DNA of 48,309 nt from Deltaproteobacteria bacterium (lineage in GTDB: Bacteria; Desulfobacterota; Binatia; UBA9968; JAJDTQ01): NCBI GenBank assembly GCA_028818775.1, contig JAPPNE010000072.1, positions 1 through 48,309 on the forward strand. The letters run 5' to 3'. The stretch's first letter is position 1. Every line of letters begins with the position of its first letter. Positions 24,301 to 32,322 of this stretch are shown in pieces. A program made the position numbers and the translations under genes. The notes beneath the pieces were generated by a model. That model ran no database searches. It was not told where the DNA came from and was given only the letters and a program-made list of their open reading frames with translations.

Positions 24301-24984
24301 TCAGACCGCCGTGAGCGCGGCGAACGCCGCCGACGCGTTGGACACGAAGGCCCGCACCCGCGCGGAATCCTTGCGGCCGGTGCCGTCCTCGACACCGGTG
24401 TGGACGTCGACGCCCGCCGGCCTGACGGTTTCGATGGCCCGGGCTACGTTCTCGGCCGTCAATCCTCCGGCCAGTATGACAGGTCGGGGGCTCAGTTCCA
24501 CCAGCCGGCGGCTCACGCCCCAATCATGGGTCTGGCCGGTGGCCCCGGACGCGCCACTGTTCGGATCGAACGTATCGGTGATGAAACCGTCCACGTGCGC
24601 GGCCAACGCCCGGATACGCCCCTCCAAATCCGCCAGGTTTCCCTCCCGGACCACCAGGCCCTTCACCACCTGGAGGCCCGGGCATAGTGCCTTCAACCGC
24701 CGCACCGCGTCCGGACCGGCATCGCCGTGCAGTTGGACGCCGGCGCAGCCGAGCCGGCGGCACATGGCGGCCACGGCGCGCGGGTCGCGGCGGTAGGTGA
24801 TGAGCCACGCCCGGGGGCTGATGCCGAGGTGGCCGATGACCTCGGCCGCCTCGTCTTCCGACAGGTCCTCCTCGTGCACATCCAGCCCAATGGGAAAGCC
24901 GAGCCGGTAGACGCCGCCCTCCAAGAGCATTCGCGCCTCGGCCTCGTCCCGGATTCCGGCGATCTGGATGATGGGTTGCGGCAT
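24301..24984 (-). CDS. TrpF/phosphoribosylanthranilate-isomerase-like protein lacking the catalytic Cys
   Basis: 227 aa TIM barrel. GVQLHGDAGPDAV, DGFITDTFDPNSGASGATGQ and ILAGGLTAENVARAI, then GVDVHTGVEDGTGRKD, follow the TrpF pattern with phosphate-binding loops. The canonical N-terminal KICG motif reads QIAG (PIIQIAGIRD), so the general-base Cys is Ala. A true tryptophan role is doubtful; it may be a paralog with a new isomerase activity. It is not in a trp operon; the neighbour is a flavin oxidoreductase. Confidence 0.75.
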   Translation of the reverse strand: MPQPIIQIAGIRDEAEARMLLEGGVYRLGFPIGLDVHEEDLSEDEAAEVIGHLGISPRAWLITYRRDPRAVAAMCRRLGCAGVQLHGDAGPDAVRRLKALCPGLQVVKGLVVREGNLADLEGRIRALAAHVDGFITDTFDPNSGASGATGQTHDWGVSRRLVELSPRPVILAGGLTAENVARAIETVRPAGVDVHTGVEDGTGRKDSARVRAFVSNASAAFAALTAV

Positions 24985-25107
24985 GGCTCGGCGGTGTTCG
25001 TACCGTGAATCTTCTTGCAACGCGAACAACGGGTCTGCTACGGGTGGACGGGAATGTGGAAACCGTAGCCCCTGGGACCCTGGCTACGGCGAAGACAGGA
25101 GCTTTCC

Positions 25108-26010
25108 ATGCGCGGAACAACACCCAGACGGATGCAGGGACTGGCCGATCCCGTGCTGTCCACCATGGTGCACGATCTCGGTCTGGAAGAGGTACCCCAT
25201 TACGCCAGCCGATCGGGGAAGGTGGTCGGATACACCGATCGCTGGGTGGAGAACGCCAAGTTCCGCGACGGCCCGGTGAACCCGCAACGGGTAGAGGTGA
25301 CGGACCGCGCGGCCATGACCGCGCAAGTCAAGGCCAAGGCGCGCGAGCTGGGCGCGGACTTGGTGGGAATCTGCCGGCTCACGCCGACCATGATCGACCT
25401 GGGCGAAGAGGTTCCCCACGAGTTCGTCATCGCGGCGTGCATCGTCGAAGACTACCACAAGGTGCTCGAGGGCGCGGACGCGGTGGAGGAAGAGGCCATG
25501 CGCGTCTACGCCGCGTGCTCCGACTTGGCCACCGAGCTTGCCGCCTACGTTCGCGACCTGGGGTATCCCGCGTGGGCGCACCACAACGGGGCGCGCGAGG
25601 TGCAGGCGATCCCGGTGTTCTACCAGGTGGGGTTCGGCGAGCTGGGCCGGCACGGCAGCCTCATCAACGAGAAGTACGGCGCGGACTTCCGCCCCGGCTT
25701 CGTCACCACCGACCTGCCCCTGGACGTGGATGAGCCGCGGGAGTTCGGCGTCCAGGACTTCTGCATGAACTGCAACGTGTGCATGCTGAACTGCCCGGGC
25801 GACGCGATCCCGCAGGAGCACGTGGTCACCGAGGGCATCAAGCGCTGGCTCATCGACCTGGAGAAGTGCTACCCCTACTCGCGCCTGCGCGACGAGTACT
25901 GTCACCTGTGCGTGGACGTCTGCCCCTTCAACGTCGGCAGCCACCGCACCACCTTCAAGACGTTCATGAAGCACCGCAAGCGCATCGGCTACAAGACCCC
26001 GAAGTACTGA
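25108..26010 (+). CDS. Reductive-dehalogenase/epoxyqueuosine-reductase-like Fe-S protein
   Basis: 300 aa. The C-terminal double-cluster region has FCMNCNVCMLNCPGDAI (CxxCxxCxxxCP) and EYCHLCVDVCPFN plus an upstream Cys in EKCYPYS, enough for two 4Fe-4S clusters. The middle part (AKARELGADLVGI, then GYPAWAHHNG) resembles the cobalamin-binding core of QueG and RdhA proteins. There is no Tat signal, so it is cytosolic. It is shorter than QueG and lacks its C-terminal HEAT part. AGGAG lies six bases upstream. The substrate is unknown. Confidence 0.75.
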   Translation: MRGTTPRRMQGLADPVLSTMVHDLGLEEVPHYASRSGKVVGYTDRWVENAKFRDGPVNPQRVEVTDRAAMTAQVKAKARELGADLVGICRLTPTMIDLGEEVPHEFVIAACIVEDYHKVLEGADAVEEEAMRVYAACSDLATELAAYVRDLGYPAWAHHNGAREVQAIPVFYQVGFGELGRHGSLINEKYGADFRPGFVTTDLPLDVDEPREFGVQDFCMNCNVCMLNCPGDAIPQEHVVTEGIKRWLIDLEKCYPYSRLRDEYCHLCVDVCPFNVGSHRTTFKTFMKHRKRIGYKTPKY

Positions 26011-26019
26011 GGGGACTTC

Positions 26020-26217
26020 TTGGACAAGTACTATCTTCACGAGCGCCGGCCCGACGGCGAGGTCAGCACGGTGGGGCTCTACTACTCCCGGGAGGAAGCC
26101 GAGGGCGTCATCGCCCTGCTTCGGGAGTTGCCCGAGAAGCAGGACTGTGAGTATCTCATGACCCGGCCCGGCGAGGCCGAGCCTGAACCGCCGCGGAACA
26201 ATCGCGAAGACTCGTGA
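26020..26217 (+). CDS. Small hypothetical protein
   Basis: 65 aa with start TTG 26020 and GAGGGG six to seven bases upstream, nine bp after the Fe-S protein gene. The sequence DKYYLHERRPDGEVSTVGLY and SREEAEGVIALLRELPE suggests a small alpha/beta fold; the tail is charged. Not recognised. Tight spacing suggests it is co-translated with the Fe-S protein and may be an accessory to it. Confidence 0.55.
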   Translation: MDKYYLHERRPDGEVSTVGLYYSREEAEGVIALLRELPEKQDCEYLMTRPGEAEPEPPRNNREDS

Positions 26218-26232
26218 ACCCGTCGGATCCGC

Positions 26233-26883
26233 TCACGGCGCCAACCCCAGGTTGACGGGTGTCACCACGGAGCGGAGCGTGTGGGTGCGGTAGCCCCCGT
26301 TGGCGGAATAGCGTGGATCCCGCTTGGCGGTCCGCGTGGTGATGCTGATCCTCAGTCTCCGTATGTCCGAGTTCACGGTGGTGAGGTTGCCGGCGGCGTC
26401 CAGGTACTCCACGGCGAAGCCTTGCACGTCCTCCACCACGGGTTGCCCGCCGCCTCCCGTGCTGCGGCGCAGGAGCATTTGCGCGGCGTCGTGGTAGTAC
26501 GCGACGCGTTCGTTGGAATCCGACAGGTCGCCGTCGCCGTTGTGGTCGACCGCGATGCGCAGTCGCGCGGCATCGTAGGATATACCGTCGAAGTCCAGGC
26601 CGGAGGGGTCGTAGCCTGCCTTCCGTGCCTCCCGGACGACCATGGTCATGGCCGCGCGGGCGTTCTGATGCATGGCGCTGACCTGCTCCTGAAGGTCGTG
26701 GGTGGTGAGCTGGCCGGTGAAGCTCGTGAGCGCCGCGGCCAGCAGAATCCCCTGGATCGCCAGCACCATCAGCAGTTCGATGAGTGTGAATCCTCGCGCA
26801 GAGGCCCAAGGGCCGCGCGTCCGGCCGAACTTCCCGGAACGGATGCGGCACCGCCGCCGCCCTGAATCGAAAAACAGACGCAT
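26233..26883 (-). CDS. PilW-like type IV pilus minor pilin
   Basis: 216 aa. A basic leader ends in the prepilin cleavage motif ARGFTLIELLMVLAIQG, with Glu5 intact, followed by a long helix. The C-terminal domain is soluble and has an EF-hand-like DHNGDGDLSDSNE loop (DxNxDGD), suggesting calcium binding. Minor pilins prime pilus assembly or pseudopilus tips. ATG 26883 overlaps the PilV-like gene stop by 4 nt. It is the last gene of the minus-strand pilin operon. Confidence 0.85.
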   Translation of the reverse strand: MRLFFDSGRRRCRIRSGKFGRTRGPWASARGFTLIELLMVLAIQGILLAAALTSFTGQLTTHDLQEQVSAMHQNARAAMTMVVREARKAGYDPSGLDFDGISYDAARLRIAVDHNGDGDLSDSNERVAYYHDAAQMLLRRSTGGGGQPVVEDVQGFAVEYLDAAGNLTTVNSDIRRLRISITTRTAKRDPRYSANGGYRTHTLRSVVTPVNLGLAP

Positions 26884-27263
26884 CACTGGCTCACAAGGGT
26901 ACGCAGGACCGCCGACCGCCCGTCCCGATCCCACGAGACGGTCACCGTGACGGTGCTCAGGCCCGCTTCGGGGGTGTCGCGCAGGACTTGGGTGACCCGC
27001 TTGAAACCGGGGAAGTCGGGCAGCGTGCCGTAGTCCTCGGTGGTCGAGACGGCGGCGCTTCCAAGCCCCCTGAAGTTCTCGATGCGATCCTGGGCGAGGA
27101 AGGTGGAGACGCTGTGGTCGCGGCTCCGGAGATTTCCCTGGATCACTCCGATGGCGACCCGGCCGAGCCCCAGGAGCGCGGTCGACAGGATCAGCATCGC
27201 CACCAGCAACTCGATCATGGAAAAGCCTTGCTGCCGCGAAAGTCTTGAAGCAAGCCGTGTCAT
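26883..27263 (-). CDS. PilV-like type IV pilus minor pilin
   Basis: 126 aa. The leader MTRLASRLSRQQGF is followed by SMIELLVAMLILSTALLGLG, a class III signal with Glu5. The short C-terminal domain has FPGFKRVTQVLRDTP and ends in a beta strand TVTVTVSWDRDG, as in PilV/GspI-type pilins. GGGAG precedes ATG 27263. It lies 11 bp after the FimT-like gene and overlaps the PilW-like gene. Confidence 0.85.
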   Translation of the reverse strand: MTRLASRLSRQQGFSMIELLVAMLILSTALLGLGRVAIGVIQGNLRSRDHSVSTFLAQDRIENFRGLGSAAVSTTEDYGTLPDFPGFKRVTQVLRDTPEAGLSTVTVTVSWDRDGRSAVLRTLVSQ

Positions 27264-27274
27264 GACCTCTCCCT

Positions 27275-27733
27275 TCACCGGATGCGCACCCGGCCCGCGA
27301 TGCTGATGCTCACGCGCTTCGTGCCCGCCGGGTTGGTGAGCGTGATCGTCGCCAGATGGCTGGCCGTGCCGCGCGGGCTGAACACCGGGTTGTTGTTGGA
27401 ACGGACCACCACGTCTCGGTAGTCCGCCTGCAGGTCCCGCGTGAACGTCCACTCGCCGGGGTCCACGGCGCCGTCGTTGTCCGCGTCGTCGAGTATCCGG
27501 TACTCGTGGTCGTTGAGAAAAAAGATCCGGTAGCGGTTGTTGCGCTGGATCGCTTTCATGCGCGCCCACATGAGGTCCCCGGTCACCTGGCGCGCCGCGC
27601 CGTGAAGGCGGTGCCTGGGCATCACCTTCAGGTAACCCGGCACCGCGATGGCCAGCATGATGCCGGCGAGGGCCAGCGTGATCATTTGACCCAGCAAGGA
27701 AAATCCGGCGGTTCGACCGGAAGCGACCCTCAT
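27275..27733 (-). CDS. FimT/GspH-like pseudopilin with Glu5 missing
   Basis: 152 aa. The leader ends AGFSLLGQMITLALAGI; the residue at mature position 5 is Gly rather than the near-universal Glu. The GspH/FimT body is clear: HGAARQVTGDLMWARMKAIQ, YRIFFLND, DADNDGAVDPGEW and the C-terminal GTKRVSISIAGRVRIR. Loss of Glu5 is otherwise typical of the tip pseudopilin GspK. It is between the prepilin peptidase and PilV-like genes, so it should be processed in the same pathway. Confidence 0.82.
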   Translation of the reverse strand: MRVASGRTAGFSLLGQMITLALAGIMLAIAVPGYLKVMPRHRLHGAARQVTGDLMWARMKAIQRNNRYRIFFLNDHEYRILDDADNDGAVDPGEWTFTRDLQADYRDVVVRSNNNPVFSPRGTASHLATITLTNPAGTKRVSISIAGRVRIR

Positions 27734-27753
27734 ACCGGGTGTCCCTCGACGGC

Positions 27754-28521
27754 TCAGTAAAGGCACAGCAATGCCCCCAGACACAGGAAAGGCGCGAACG
27801 GCAACGGAGTCCTCAGCGAAACGTCCTTCCTGACGCACGCGAGGCCGAGGCCGCACACGGAACCCGCCAGGGCGCTCACGGCAAGAATGCCGGGGACCCG
27901 TTCCCAGCCCGCGAACGAGCCGATCATCGCCAGCAGCTTGATGTCGCCGCCGCCGAGGCCGTCCCGGCCGGTGACCGCGCGGTAGCCGGCAGCCGTGGCC
28001 CACAACACGCCGCCGCCGCACAACGCCCCCAGGAGCGAGTCGCCGGGCGACGGAAAGTCCTCGATGGAGAGGGCCGGCGCGCACCACGACAGTGCGAACC
28101 CGGCGGCCGTGCCGTAAACGCTGATGGCGTCGGGTATGATGCCGGTTTCGAGATCGGCCACGGCCGCCACCCCCAGCGCACAGACGAAGGACAGGTGGAC
28201 ACCCAGACGGGGGCCGGCGCCGACCCGGCGATGGCACACGAGGGTCGCCACCGCCGCGCCGAGTTCCACGAGGAAGTAGCGCGCCGGGATGCGGGCACCG
28301 CATAGAGCACAACGCGCGCGCAGCAGCAGGTAGCTGATCAGCGGCAGGTTTGCCCGGAATGGGAGCGGCTCCTTGCAGGAGCGGCAGTGGGACGCCGGGA
28401 AGAGAATGGACTCGCCCGCCGGAAAACGGGTGATGCAGACGTTCAGGAAGCTCCCTATGCAGGAGCCGAACGCGAAGAGCAGAAGCGCCCGAAACGGTTC
28501 CGGTAGTGCCGGTACGCCCAT
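27754..28521 (-). CDS. Prepilin peptidase (type IV leader peptidase, A24)
   Basis: 255 aa membrane protein. FGSCIGSFLNVCITRFP at the N-terminus, the zinc-binding pair CRSC and CALC, and the two catalytic Asp in ADLETGIIPD and GGGDIKLL are complete. It cleaves and N-methylates the prepilins encoded immediately downstream. Start ATG 28521 precedes the first membrane helix; GGAGG lies about 12 bases upstream, and a longer N-terminus is less likely. Confidence 0.92.
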   Translation of the reverse strand: MGVPALPEPFRALLLFAFGSCIGSFLNVCITRFPAGESILFPASHCRSCKEPLPFRANLPLISYLLLRARCALCGARIPARYFLVELGAAVATLVCHRRVGAGPRLGVHLSFVCALGVAAVADLETGIIPDAISVYGTAAGFALSWCAPALSIEDFPSPGDSLLGALCGGGVLWATAAGYRAVTGRDGLGGGDIKLLAMIGSFAGWERVPGILAVSALAGSVCGLGLACVRKDVSLRTPLPFAPFLCLGALLCLY

Positions 28522-28571
28522 GGCCGTTGATCCCTCCCCAAAGGGAACCATCGGCAGCGGGCAAGCATCCT

Positions 28572-29678
28572 TTAGCGCGGACGGCTCAGGAAATCCCGGC
28601 CCCCGGCCTTGGCCTCCAGCCACTTGCGAATGAGTGGAAAGACCTCGTCCCTCGCCTTCCGGCCCAGGATCAGGTCGAAGTGACCGTAGCTCACGTCCTC
28701 GCCCGGGTCCGGCCAGAAGATCATGAGGTCCCGGTCCTCCGAGCCCAGCTCCCGGTAGACCTGTCTGAGGGCCTCGGGCGGTGCGATGGAGTCGGCGCCT
28801 CCACCCACCAGGAGAACGGGTATGGTTATGCCCGACAACGCGTCCCGGTAGCTCGTCTTGCCGTCGGCGCTGACGAACTCGTCGCGCTCCACGGTGGTGA
28901 CGATCTGATCCAGGACACCCGGGTTGACCGGGGTGAGGGCCGTGTCCAGAAGCTCCTGCCGGACCGACTGCGCCATGTTTTTGCGGTTGTAGAACGCGTC
29001 CTCGAACCAGGGCATGAAGAACAACAAGCGGTTCAGCCCGGACGAGTTCATGTGCAGCAGCGAACTGCGCAACAGCGGCACCCGATCGAGCTTGAGCAGG
29101 GTATCGAGCCAGTCCTGATCCGGACTGTCGAAAGACATGGGCGCGGCGATGCTGACGACTCCGGCCACGCCGTGCCCGGGGCTGCGGCCGACGTGGGCCA
29201 GGGCAAGGGCTCCCCCAAGCTCGTAACCCACCACCAGGACCTCCGCACCGCCGGCCTGCTTGCGCACGTGCTCGATGACCGCAGGAAGATCGGTCTTCAA
29301 GATGTCGTCCAGGTTCCAGGGCTTCTTGCCCCAGCCCAGGGGGTTGAGGCTCCGGCCGGTGCCGCGCAGCGACAGGTTCCAGACGTCGAACCCCGCCTCC
29401 GCGAGATGCTCCGCAAGGCTGGCGCGCCCGAAGTCGAGGAAAGTGCTGTTCACCAGGAGCCCGTGGATCAGGATCACCGGCAGCGGGCGCGGCTCCCGCT
29501 TGTAGAGCCGGAACCGCTTGAGGGACAACTCGAACTTCTCATCGGTGACGACCCACTGGCGTTCCGAAGAGACGAACGGGTCGTCGAGGGAAGCGGCGGC
29601 CAGCGGGCCGGGCGCGAAACAGAACACGGCCGCCAACAGGTTGACCAAAACGAACCGTACTTGTTGCTTCATGCGCAT
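28572..29678 (-). CDS. Secreted alpha/beta-hydrolase with atypical Glu in the nucleophile elbow
   Basis: 368 aa with an N-terminal signal peptide (VRFVLVNLLAAVFCFAPGPLAA cut near AAA). The fold shows VILIHGLLVNST, a cap and lid, VLLVGGGADSIAP and the His region EDVSYGHFDLILG, near PhaC/lipase-type hydrolases. The expected GxSxG or GxCxG elbow reads GYELGG, putting Glu at the nucleophile. Either the enzyme is inactive, or it uses another mechanism. No clear ribosome site; ATG 29672 is equally possible. It is divergent from the amidohydrolase gene. Confidence 0.78.
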   Translation of the reverse strand: MRMKQQVRFVLVNLLAAVFCFAPGPLAAASLDDPFVSSERQWVVTDEKFELSLKRFRLYKREPRPLPVILIHGLLVNSTFLDFGRASLAEHLAEAGFDVWNLSLRGTGRSLNPLGWGKKPWNLDDILKTDLPAVIEHVRKQAGGAEVLVVGYELGGALALAHVGRSPGHGVAGVVSIAAPMSFDSPDQDWLDTLLKLDRVPLLRSSLLHMNSSGLNRLLFFMPWFEDAFYNRKNMAQSVRQELLDTALTPVNPGVLDQIVTTVERDEFVSADGKTSYRDALSGITIPVLLVGGGADSIAPPEALRQVYRELGSEDRDLMIFWPDPGEDVSYGHFDLILGRKARDEVFPLIRKWLEAKAGGRDFLSRPR

Positions 29679-29680
29679 GA

Positions 29681-29708
29681 TTGACAGTCGGATACACTTA
29701 TCGATACT
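29681..29708 (+). promoter_or_regulatory. Sigma70-like promoter for the amidohydrolase
   Basis: TTGACA (29681-29686), 16 nt, GATACT (29703-29708), about 35 nt before the ATG at 29744. It starts three bases outside the divergent hydrolase's start codon. Confidence 0.5.
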
Positions 29709-29743
29709 GTCGCACAACTTCCGAGAACAGAGGAGGCACCCCC

Positions 29744-30895
29744 ATGGCACAGGAAGAGGTAAGGTTCTTCTCCGCGGACTCACATGTCAACGAGCCGCCG
29801 GAGGCTTGGGAACGGATACCCAAGAGGCTACGGGAGCACGGACCTCATTTCGTCAAGGACCCGCCCGGCAAAAAAGGGCTCTACATGGTCTTCGACGGCC
29901 ACGAGCCGGACCCGGTAGGCATGACCTTCACCGCCGGGGTACAGGCCAAGGGTGGGAAGATCATCGATGTGATCGAGAATTTCAAGTGGGAGGATTGGCC
30001 CGGCCCTTGGGACCCCGCGGCGCGTATCGGTGACATGGACCTCGACGGGGTCAGGACCGAGGTCCTTTACCCCAGCCTGTCGCGCAATTTCTACTCGCTC
30101 AAGGGAGAGGAGACCGAGCTCCAGAAAGCGGGGCTCAAGGCCTACAACGACTGGATCATCGAATACGCCCAGACCGCGCCGGACCGTTTGATCGCCGTTT
30201 GCCTGCTCTCGGCGCTGGACGTCGAGTGGTCGCTGCAGGAGATGGAGCGCTGCGCCAAGCTCGGCCACAAGGGCGCGATGATACCTTCCGGTCTGCCCGA
30301 AGGCATGAGCTACGCCGATCCGGGTTTCGAACCGCTGTGGACCAAGGCCGAGGACATGGACTTTCCGCTCCACATCCACGTCAACATCCTCCAGGGCGTG
30401 GACAGGATGCGGGCGCGGCTCAAGAACATTTCGCCGGTACAACAGGGCCGGAACTCGCTGCGGCGCGGCATCCTGGAACCTCTCGGGCTGCTCACGGACC
30501 TGACCTTTGGCGGGGCGCTACAGAATCATCCCGGGCTGCGCATGGTCTTCGCGGAGTATGACCTCTCCTGGTTGGTTCCCTACCTGAACTGCATGGATTC
30601 CGCCTTGCTCCGCGCGCGTTCCGAAGCGACGGTGGGCGCCCGGAACACGGCGCTTCCCAGTGAGATCATCAAACGGCAGGTTTATGTGACTTTCCAGGAA
30701 GATCGTGCCGGTGTTCTCGGGGCGCAAGCCTTCGACATCCTTGACAACGTCATGTGGGCGAGCGACTACCCTCACGGCGGCGCGACGTGGCCGAATTCGA
30801 GGGAGGCGGTGGAGCGGCAGTTCGCCGGCATGTCCGACGCGGTCGAGCGGCAGCTCACCTGGGACAACGCCGCCCGGTTCTACGGCTTGGCCTGA
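29744..30895 (+). CDS. Amidohydrolase-2 family metal-dependent hydrolase/decarboxylase
   Basis: 383 aa. The first strand carries FFSADSHVNEP, where the usual DxHxH becomes DSHVNE. Later come DFPLHIHVN, an NHPGLRMVFAEYD region and MWASDYPHGGATWPNS with the metal Asp. This is the amidohydrolase-2 (ACMS decarboxylase, LigJ-like) group, which acts on ring-cleavage and carboxylated aromatic substrates. GAGGAGG precedes the ATG. A perfect hairpin follows the stop. Confidence 0.85.
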   Translation: MAQEEVRFFSADSHVNEPPEAWERIPKRLREHGPHFVKDPPGKKGLYMVFDGHEPDPVGMTFTAGVQAKGGKIIDVIENFKWEDWPGPWDPAARIGDMDLDGVRTEVLYPSLSRNFYSLKGEETELQKAGLKAYNDWIIEYAQTAPDRLIAVCLLSALDVEWSLQEMERCAKLGHKGAMIPSGLPEGMSYADPGFEPLWTKAEDMDFPLHIHVNILQGVDRMRARLKNISPVQQGRNSLRRGILEPLGLLTDLTFGGALQNHPGLRMVFAEYDLSWLVPYLNCMDSALLRARSEATVGARNTALPSEIIKRQVYVTFQEDRAGVLGAQAFDILDNVMWASDYPHGGATWPNSREAVERQFAGMSDAVERQLTWDNAARFYGLA

Positions 30896-30903
30896 ACCTG
30901 CTG

Positions 30904-30944
30904 CCGGGGGGCGGCCCTACGGAAGGACGCGGGCCGCCCCCCGG
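30904..30944. terminator. Perfect 14-bp hairpin between convergent genes
   Basis: CCGGGGGGCGGCCC (30904-30917) and its exact complement (30931-30944) enclose a 13-nt loop, between the amidohydrolase stop and the end of the minus-strand MmgE/PrpD gene. It is likely a bidirectional terminator; neither side has a long T run. Confidence 0.6.
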
Positions 30945-30951
30945 CCGTGAC

Positions 30952-32298
30952 TCACGCGGACGTTTCCAGGCGCAGCGCCCGCATCAACGGCTCGATCGAC
31001 GGACTCTGGTCGAGACGGTCCACGAGATCGGGTATTCTCGCTCTTTGCTCCTCCGACAGGATCCCGTCCACGCAGTTGTTGAATTTAGTCAGCACCGCCT
31101 TCCGCCCCTTCAGGTCCGCCGGCGGCTGAATGGGCTCGGCGACCGTCGTGCCGTCCTTCAGGTGCACGACCAGCGAGTCCGATCCGGGAACGTGGCGCAC
31201 GCGTCCGATCAGGTCGCGCAACTCCGGCGCGCGGGCGCGTTCGTCCGTGAAGCTCTCGGGCTCCAGGCCTCCGTAGAGGAGGGCCAGCGAGAGGCAGTAG
31301 GCCATGCTGAACCGTCCTTCGAATCCCCGTTCCGGCTGCATTCTCACCAACGGGTACGGGCGCACGTCGCATTCGATGAAGTCGATCTCGGAAGGCGCGG
31401 GCACCGCCTTTGCCTGAATCATCCTGAGGATCGCCTCGACTCCGTCATGCGTGGCGGTGCAGGAACCGAAGCGCTTCAACCGTACCTCCCTGCCGAGACG
31501 ATAGTCCGCACCCAGCCCCTTTCCCAAGACCTCCAGGATGTCATCCGGAAGCGGACCGACGGCATCCAGGAGACCGTAGGGGCCCTCGACCGCGGTCTCA
31601 TCGCTCGTGAAGCCCTCCCGGGCCAGATAAGCGCACGTGACGCCGGCGGATGCAGCATGGCCGACTCGAAACGGCTTCGCCATGGTTCCGCCGTCGCGCG
31701 TCAACGCCCCGCAGGAACCGGTGGCGAGTCCGATGGCGGCGAGGGTTTGCGACAGGTCGAGGCCCAGAACCTTGCCGGCGGCACAGGCCGCCGCCGTCGG
31801 ACCGAGTATCCCGTTGCTATGCCACCCGCGCGCCCCGGGCCCGATGCCGCTGCTCCGTCTGGCGAAGATGGGCTCCAGGGTCATCATGGCCTCTCGACCG
31901 GCGATGAAGCCCTCGAGCGTCCGGCCGCCGGACGCGTGGCAGGCCTCGCTCGCCGCCAAGGCCGCCGCCAACGTGTAGGTCGAGGCATGGCCCCTGTCGT
32001 CGAAATCCAGCCCGTGGGCCAGCGTCCCGTTCACCAACGCGGCGTCTCTGGCGTTCAACGTGAAATCGGAGCCCCAAACCGTACAGGTCCCCGGCCCGAG
32101 GTTGCCGCGCGCGTAGCGCAGCAACCTGTCCCCGATTTCCTCGCCCGCGGCCAGGACCGACACCCCGAGGCAATCGAGCATGGCCAGCTTGGCGTTGGAC
32201 AGCACGTTCGGGGGGAGCCTATCCAGGCTCAGGGACATGGTGAATTCGGCGATCTGACGGGACAGGCCCTCCTTCCTTGTACTTGAGCATTCGTCCAC
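30952..32298 (-). CDS. MmgE/PrpD-family protein
   Basis: 448 aa. The family features are LDCLGVSVLAAGEEIGDRLL near the N-terminus, LVNGTLAHGLDFDDRGHAST, GPTAAACAAGKVLGLDLSQT and KRFGSCTATHDGVEAIL. Members include 2-methylcitrate dehydratase and cis-aconitate decarboxylase. In TTT-linked clusters the family often acts on imported polycarboxylates. GTG start with GGAG eight bases upstream, 24 bp after tctC, so it is the last gene of a tctBAC operon. Confidence 0.87.
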   Translation of the reverse strand: MDECSSTRKEGLSRQIAEFTMSLSLDRLPPNVLSNAKLAMLDCLGVSVLAAGEEIGDRLLRYARGNLGPGTCTVWGSDFTLNARDAALVNGTLAHGLDFDDRGHASTYTLAAALAASEACHASGGRTLEGFIAGREAMMTLEPIFARRSSGIGPGARGWHSNGILGPTAAACAAGKVLGLDLSQTLAAIGLATGSCGALTRDGGTMAKPFRVGHAASAGVTCAYLAREGFTSDETAVEGPYGLLDAVGPLPDDILEVLGKGLGADYRLGREVRLKRFGSCTATHDGVEAILRMIQAKAVPAPSEIDFIECDVRPYPLVRMQPERGFEGRFSMAYCLSLALLYGGLEPESFTDERARAPELRDLIGRVRHVPGSDSLVVHLKDGTTVAEPIQPPADLKGRKAVLTKFNNCVDGILSEEQRARIPDLVDRLDQSPSIEPLMRALRLETSA

Positions 32299-32322
32299 GG
32301 AGTTCTCTCCTTTCGCGCCGGA

